64,000 bases of DNA, taken from contig SFIE01000007.1 in NCBI GenBank assembly GCA_004555405.1, positions 1-64,000 on the forward strand, written 5' to 3'. Source of the stretch: Subdoligranulum sp. (lineage in GTDB: Bacteria; Bacillota; Clostridia; Oscillospirales; Ruminococcaceae). The position numbers and the translations under genes were made by a program. Positions 60,162 through 64,000 of the stretch are shown one piece after another (the first letter of the stretch is position 1; every line of letters begins with the position of its first letter). Below the pieces are notes generated by a model. The model did no database searches, was not told where the DNA came from, and saw only the letters and a program-made list of their open reading frames with translations.

Positions 60162-60983
60162 ATGCGCCAACCGTTCGTTACCGCCCAATACACCCTGCCC
60201 GCTCCGGTTTCGGGCGAAGTGCGTCTGGCGCTGGTTTCGGATCTGCACGAGCATGATCCCGCACCGGTGATCCGCCGCCTTGCCGCACTGAAGCCGGATG
60301 TGATCGCCGTGGCGGGCGACACCTTTGAGCGCCACGACCAAGGCACCGACCCTCGCTGGCACGGCCGCAAAGAGCCGCCGCGCCTGCTGGCCCCGCTGAA
60401 GCGCACGGTGAACCGGCTCACCTACGCTGTGATGGGCAGCGGCGAAAAGACCTGCCCGGCATACAGCTATGCGTTTCTGCACGCTGCCGCCAAAATCGCG
60501 CCCGTGTATGTGAGCCTTGGCAACCATGAATGGTATCTTTCCAAGGCCGACCGCGCCCAGCTGCAAAGCGCCGGGGCCGTGCTGCTGGACAATGCCGACT
60601 GCACCGCCGAGATCCGCGGCTGCCGCCTGCGGCTGGGCGGGCTTTCCAGCGCAGCCGACCCCACTTGGCTGGAGCGTTTTCGGCAAAAGCCCGGCTGCAA
60701 GATCCTGCTATGCCACCAGCCCGAATTTTATGACCGGTTTTCCCTGCAGGGCTTTGACCTGATCTTGTCCGGCCATGTACACGGCGGGCAGTGGCGCTGG
60801 AAAAACCATGGCATTTTTGCCCCCGATCAGGGCTTTTTGCCGCGCTATCACCACGGTGTATATCACGGGCACATGGTGGTGAGCGCCGGATGCTCCAACA
60901 CTTCGCTTTTGCCCCGTTTCGGCAACCCGTGCGAGGTGGTGCTGGTGCGCCTGGTCCCTCAGTTTTCCACACGCGGCCGGTAA
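60162..60983 (+). CDS. Metallophosphoesterase, YkuE-like
   Basis: 273 residues. The five metal-binding blocks are present: SDLHEHD, AGDTFE, LGNHEWY, LLCHQPEF and SGHVHGGQWR. A segment of about 40 residues (KEPPRLLAPLKRTVNR onward) is inserted between the second and third blocks. No membrane helix is evident. YkuE-type enzymes act on phosphate esters of uncertain identity, some being lipid-linked. ATG 60162 follows GGAGG; the longer upstream frame is not supported. Confidence 0.9.
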   Translation: MRQPFVTAQYTLPAPVSGEVRLALVSDLHEHDPAPVIRRLAALKPDVIAVAGDTFERHDQGTDPRWHGRKEPPRLLAPLKRTVNRLTYAVMGSGEKTCPAYSYAFLHAAAKIAPVYVSLGNHEWYLSKADRAQLQSAGAVLLDNADCTAEIRGCRLRLGGLSSAADPTWLERFRQKPGCKILLCHQPEFYDRFSLQGFDLILSGHVHGGQWRWKNHGIFAPDQGFLPRYHHGVYHGHMVVSAGCSNTSLLPRFGNPCEVVLVRLVPQFSTRGR

Positions 60984-61044
60984 ATTGTTGAAAAACCTGC
61001 CGCGTTTTCTTATTTCACATTTCGTAAGGAGGCCTGATTCATTT

Positions 61045-62481
61045 ATGTCACAGAATTATTATGAACCCCTCAAGCAGCTCAGCGACCGGATATGGGATCT
61101 GGCCGAACTGAAATTCTGCGAAACCCAGTCGGCGGCGGCACTGGAAGATTTTATGCAGCAGCAGGGCTTTCGGGTAGAGCGCGGCGTGGCCGGAATTCCC
61201 ACAGCCTTTCGCTGCACCTTTGGCAGCGGAAAACCCGTGATCGGCTTTTTGGGTGAATACGATGCCCTTTCCGGCCTTTCGCAGCAGGCAGGCGCTGTGC
61301 AGCCCTGCCCCCGCCCCGAAACCGAAAACGGCCACGGCTGCGGGCACAACCTGCTGGGCGCAGGCGCAGCCGGTGCGGCGCTTTTGCTGCGTGACTACCT
61401 GCAGCAAACGGGGCAAAGCGGCACCGTGGTGTTTTTGGGCTGCCCCGCCGAGGAAGGCGGCTCGGGCAAGGCTTATATGGCGCGGGCGGGCCTGTTTGAT
61501 GATCTGGATGCCGCCCTCACCTGGCACCCGGGCGGCGGCAACGCCGTGATGACGGGCTCCATGATGGCAAACTGTCAGGCCTATTTCCGCTTTACCGGCA
61601 AAGCCAGCCACGCCGCCGCAGCCCCGCATTTGGGCCGCAGCGCACTGGATGCCGTGGAGCTGATGGATGTGGGCGTAAACTATATGCGCGAGCATATCGA
61701 GCCCACCGACCGCATTCATTATGCCGTGCTGGACACCGGCGGCACCAGCCCCAATGTGGTGCAAAGCCACGCCGAGGTGCTGTATCTGATCCGCTCCACC
61801 GATGCCGCCAAGGTGCGCGCCCTGTACGACCGTGTGTGCAAAATTGCCCGCGGCGCCGCTATGATGACGGAAACCGAGGTGCAGATCGTGTTTGACAAGG
61901 GCTGCTCGGAAACCCTTTCCAACCCGGTTTTGGAGAGTGTGCTGTACGACAGCATGAAAAAGATCCCGCTGCCCGCCTACACCCCCGAAGAGCTGGCCTA
62001 CGCCGCGGCCATTCACGAAACCTGCCTGGCCTTTGACCCCGCCAGCGATCTGAGCCTGGGCTTTTTGCCCAACCGCCAAAAGCGCCATTATGCCGAAATT
62101 TACCGCACCAAGGCCATGGCCGATCTGGTGGTGGAGCATCAGCATCTGGATGTGTTTGTGCCGGGCTCTTCGGATGTGGGCGATGCCTCCAAGGTGGTGC
62201 CCACGGCACAGTTTATCGCCGCCACCGCCACCCCGGGCACCCCGGCGCACTCCTGGCAGATGACCGCCCAGGGCAAAAGCGGCACCGCCGCCAAGGGAAT
62301 GTGGTATGCGGCGCAGGTGCTGGCCGATGCCGCCATCACGCTGGTGCAAAACCCTGCACTGATACAAAAAGCCCAGCAGGAATTCCGCGAGGCCACCGAG
62401 GGCAAGCCCTATGAATGCCCCATTCCCGCCAACATTCCGCCCCACCGCAATGTGGAAGAGCTTTTGGCCCTGCAAAAATAA
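61045..62481 (+). CDS. M20 family amidohydrolase, AbgB-like
   Basis: 478 residues. Metal ligands are in GHGCGHNLLG, CPAEEGGSG and the later GSSDVGDAS region; FTGKASHAAAAPHLGRSALD is the dimerisation-domain signature. It is close to p-aminobenzoyl-glutamate hydrolase subunit B, which releases p-aminobenzoate, but related enzymes act on other N-acyl amino acids. No AbgA or AbgT is adjacent; the next gene is an anion-type permease and could supply the substrate (inference). ATG 61045 follows AAGGAGG; the frame runs 20 codons further upstream without an SD. Confidence 0.92.
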   Translation: MSQNYYEPLKQLSDRIWDLAELKFCETQSAAALEDFMQQQGFRVERGVAGIPTAFRCTFGSGKPVIGFLGEYDALSGLSQQAGAVQPCPRPETENGHGCGHNLLGAGAAGAALLLRDYLQQTGQSGTVVFLGCPAEEGGSGKAYMARAGLFDDLDAALTWHPGGGNAVMTGSMMANCQAYFRFTGKASHAAAAPHLGRSALDAVELMDVGVNYMREHIEPTDRIHYAVLDTGGTSPNVVQSHAEVLYLIRSTDAAKVRALYDRVCKIARGAAMMTETEVQIVFDKGCSETLSNPVLESVLYDSMKKIPLPAYTPEELAYAAAIHETCLAFDPASDLSLGFLPNRQKRHYAEIYRTKAMADLVVEHQHLDVFVPGSSDVGDASKVVPTAQFIAATATPGTPAHSWQMTAQGKSGTAAKGMWYAAQVLADAAITLVQNPALIQKAQQEFREATEGKPYECPIPANIPPHRNVEELLALQK

Positions 62482-62496
62482 ACCCGAGCCCTTTTC

Positions 62497-62529
62497 GCGC
62501 CGAGGAACTGCTTCCCCGGCGCTTTTTTT
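62497..62529 (+). terminator. Terminator after the M20 gene
   Basis: GCGCCGAGG (62497-62505) pairs with CCCCGGCGC (62514-62522, one mismatch), then seven T. Confidence 0.85.
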
Positions 62530-62574
62530 GCCGAAACTTCTGCAAACCGGGTATCCTTTTGCAGCGCTTCGTGC

Positions 62575-62580
62575 TATAAT
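62575..62580 (+). promoter_or_regulatory. -10 box for the permease gene
   Basis: Perfect TATAAT 75 bp before the start at 62655; the -35 region is weak. Confidence 0.5.
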
Positions 62581-62654
62581 GGCTACCGGCGTTTTTTGCC
62601 GTTCCGCATATTTTAAGGCGTCGTCGCCTTTAAAAAAAGAAAAGAGCCATCTGT

Positions 62655-63797
62655 ATGAAACACAACATAACACTCAAGAACTGCATCCGGAAAGAACCCG
62701 TGCTTTGCACGGCGGCATTGCTGGCCGCCCTGTCGGCTCTGGTGGTTTTGCCGGATCCCTCCTACGCCGGGTATATCGATTTCCGCACGCTGGCCATTTT
62801 GTTTTCCTTGATGACCGTGATGGCCGGGCTGCGGGGGCAGGGCGTGTTCAGCCGCATGGGGCAGGCGCTGCTGGGCCGCACCGGCGGGGTGTTTCCCTTG
62901 GTGCTGGTGCTGGTGGGGCTGTGCTTTTTCGGCAGTATGCTGATCACCAACGATGTGGCCCTGCTCACCTTTGTGCCCTTCACCTTTGCGGTGCTGGGCC
63001 GTTTGGAGCCAAAGCTCTGCCGTGCGCTGGCCGTGCCCGTGGTGTGTATGCAAACCGTTGCCGCCAACCTTGGCAGTATGCTCACCCCCATTGGCAACCC
63101 GCAGAATTTGTATCTTTACGGCAAAAGCAATATGCCCCTGGCGCAGTTTGTGCGCTTAATGCTGCCCTATTCGCTGCTTTCGCTGGGGCTTTTGCTGGTG
63201 TGGGCCTTTGGGGTGTGCCGCACGCTTTCCCTTGGCGCTGCGCCCCGCACCCTCAGCACCGGGCACACCCCCATAGAAAGCCCGCGCCTTGTGGGAATGT
63301 ATGCTGTGCTGTTTTGCGTGTGCCTTGGCACCGTGGCACGCCTTGTGCCCTGCGGCGTTTCCTTTGCCGCCGTGCTGCTGTGTACATTTTGGGCTGACCG
63401 CAAGGCCCTGCGCCGGGTGGACTATTCGCTGCTTTGCACCTTTGCCGCCTTTTTTATTTTCATTGGCAATCTGGGGCGCGTGCCTGCCTTTTCGGCATGG
63501 CTGCAGGGCATGATCGCCGGGCGTGAGGTGCCGGTTGCGGTGCTGGCCTCGCAGCTCACCAGCAATGTGCCCGCCGCACTGCTGCTTTCGGGCTTTACGC
63601 AAAACACCGCCGCGCTGATCATCGGCACCAATCTGGGCGGCCTTGGAACGCTGATCGCCAGCATGGCCAGCCTGATCTCTTACCGGCAGATCGCACAGGA
63701 GCTGCCGCAGCAAAAGGGCCGCTATTTTGTGCAGTTCACCGTTTCCAATCTGGTGTTTCTGGCCATTTTGATGGCCGCATGGCTGATTTTCGGCTGA
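62655..63797 (+). CDS. ArsB/NhaD/CitM-type (ion transporter superfamily) permease
   Basis: 380 residues with about ten helices. SMLITNDVALLTFVPFTFAV, LGSMLTPIGNPQNLYLYGKS and QLTSNVPAALLLSGFT are the paired re-entrant motifs of the family. Members include citrate, dicarboxylate, arsenite and Na+/H+ carriers; the substrate cannot be read from the sequence. The gene has its own promoter and lies between the M20 hydrolase and a terminator facing dnaJ. Confidence 0.87.
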   Translation: MKHNITLKNCIRKEPVLCTAALLAALSALVVLPDPSYAGYIDFRTLAILFSLMTVMAGLRGQGVFSRMGQALLGRTGGVFPLVLVLVGLCFFGSMLITNDVALLTFVPFTFAVLGRLEPKLCRALAVPVVCMQTVAANLGSMLTPIGNPQNLYLYGKSNMPLAQFVRLMLPYSLLSLGLLLVWAFGVCRTLSLGAAPRTLSTGHTPIESPRLVGMYAVLFCVCLGTVARLVPCGVSFAAVLLCTFWADRKALRRVDYSLLCTFAAFFIFIGNLGRVPAFSAWLQGMIAGREVPVAVLASQLTSNVPAALLLSGFTQNTAALIIGTNLGGLGTLIASMASLISYRQIAQELPQQKGRYFVQFTVSNLVFLAILMAAWLIFG

Positions 63798-63817
63798 TTT
63801 TTGCGCATATAAGTAAA

Positions 63818-63855
63818 AAAAGGCAGATGCAGGCTTTCGCTTGCATCTGCCTTTT
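63818..63855. terminator. Bidirectional terminator between the permease and dnaJ
   Basis: AAAAGGCAGATGCA pairs with TGCATCTGCCTTTT around a ten-base loop, with T-runs on both sides (GGTTTTTT on plus, seven T on minus). Confidence 0.9.
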
Positions 63856-63861
63856 GGTTTT

Positions 63862-64000
63862 TTATGCCTTGCCCTCAAACTTATCTTTCAGGCTTTTAAA
63901 GAAACCCTTGCGCTGCTCGTAGTTTTCGTCCTTCATGCAGGCATCAAAGGTTTTCAGCGCCTCGCGCTGGGTGCGGTTCAGCTTCTTGGGAATCTCCACC
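63862..64000 (-). CDS. dnaJ: Chaperone DnaJ, C-terminal end (runs off the right edge)
   Basis: The minus strand encodes the last 45 residues, VEIPKKLNRTQREALKTFDA, then ENYEQRKGFFKSLKDKFEG and a TAA stop. The IPKKL..Q and FFKSLKDKF motifs are the C-terminal hallmark of DnaJ. The J domain, zinc centre and any dnaK/grpE neighbours are to the right of the window. Confidence 0.9.
   Translation of the reverse strand, partial: VEIPKKLNRTQREALKTFDACMKDENYEQRKGFFKSLKDKFEGKA

Noticed and set aside
58280..60421. 713-residue minus-strand frame across the P-type ATPase
   Set aside because: Shadow; the plus strand carries all P-type ATPase motifs and this frame runs through the terminator into the next gene.

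Overview
The window reads as chromosome from a GC-rich, Gram-positive, anaerobic Firmicute of class Clostridia. It has sigma-A type promoters (TTGACA-N17-TATAAT-like), strong AGGAGG ribosome binding sites, many intrinsic terminators, lipobox lipoproteins, an LCP protein, a SpoIID-type protein, a V/A-type ATPase and pyruvate phosphate dikinase. A gut Oscillospiraceae/Ruminococcaceae member (Gemmiger, Subdoligranulum or Faecalibacterium-like) is my best guess from overall style; no rRNA or other marker here proves it.

Layout. 1-628: AT-richer left edge holding the start of a type I restriction-modification methyltransferase (hsdM, minus strand) with a promoter and two palindromes. 629-9860: ppdK (minus), then a stand-alone GlmU-like acetyltransferase, pth, mfd and a SurA/PrsA-like lipoprotein. 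9974-14820: a DAACS symporter and a GntR-ABC ATPase-permease operon with a clear promoter and operator. 14956-17841: a VWA-like protein plus MoxR-type AAA+ ATPase pair. 17929-21590 (minus): a TAXI-type TRAP transporter operon split by a small MITE-like element. 21843-24989: a DUF4830-like protein (minus) and a two-component system. 25489-34193: a nine-gene V/A-type ATPase operon whose c-ring subunit keeps Na+-binding residues. 34498-38085: a three-gene 2-aminoethylphosphonate pathway whose PEP mutase carries a nucleotidyltransferase domain; then an LCP protein (minus). 39627-45669 (minus): AAA+ ATPase with C-terminal RyR domain, NhaC antiporter, and a large SpoIID protein with a CinA-like N-terminus. 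45898-53982: proBA, a FeoA-FeoB fusion, coaBC, two tRNAs behind a candidate small RNA, an orphan Alpha-E protein and proC. 54043-56646: an EF-G/Tet(M)-like GTPase fused to a YacP/Rae1-like NYN nuclease. 56701-60004: a membrane-anchored HTH protein, a second MITE-like element and an ArsR/HMA/P-type ATPase metal operon. 60162-64000: a metallophosphoesterase, an AbgB-like M20 hydrolase, an ArsB/NhaD-type permease and the 3' end of dnaJ (minus).

Most unusual items: (i) the translational GTPase-NYN nuclease fusion, which looks like a one-protein ribosome-targeted A-site nuclease; (ii) the AAA+-RyR protein next to an NhaC antiporter; (iii) a MITE-like repeat with 18-bp ends and 4-bp target duplications, present twice; (iv) the CinA-like/SpoIID fusion; (v) a possible short RNA with its own promoter and terminator upstream of tRNA-Glu. 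Sodium is a recurring theme (Na+-type V-ATPase, NhaC, DAACS symporter, NhaD-like permease), which suggests active sodium cycling.
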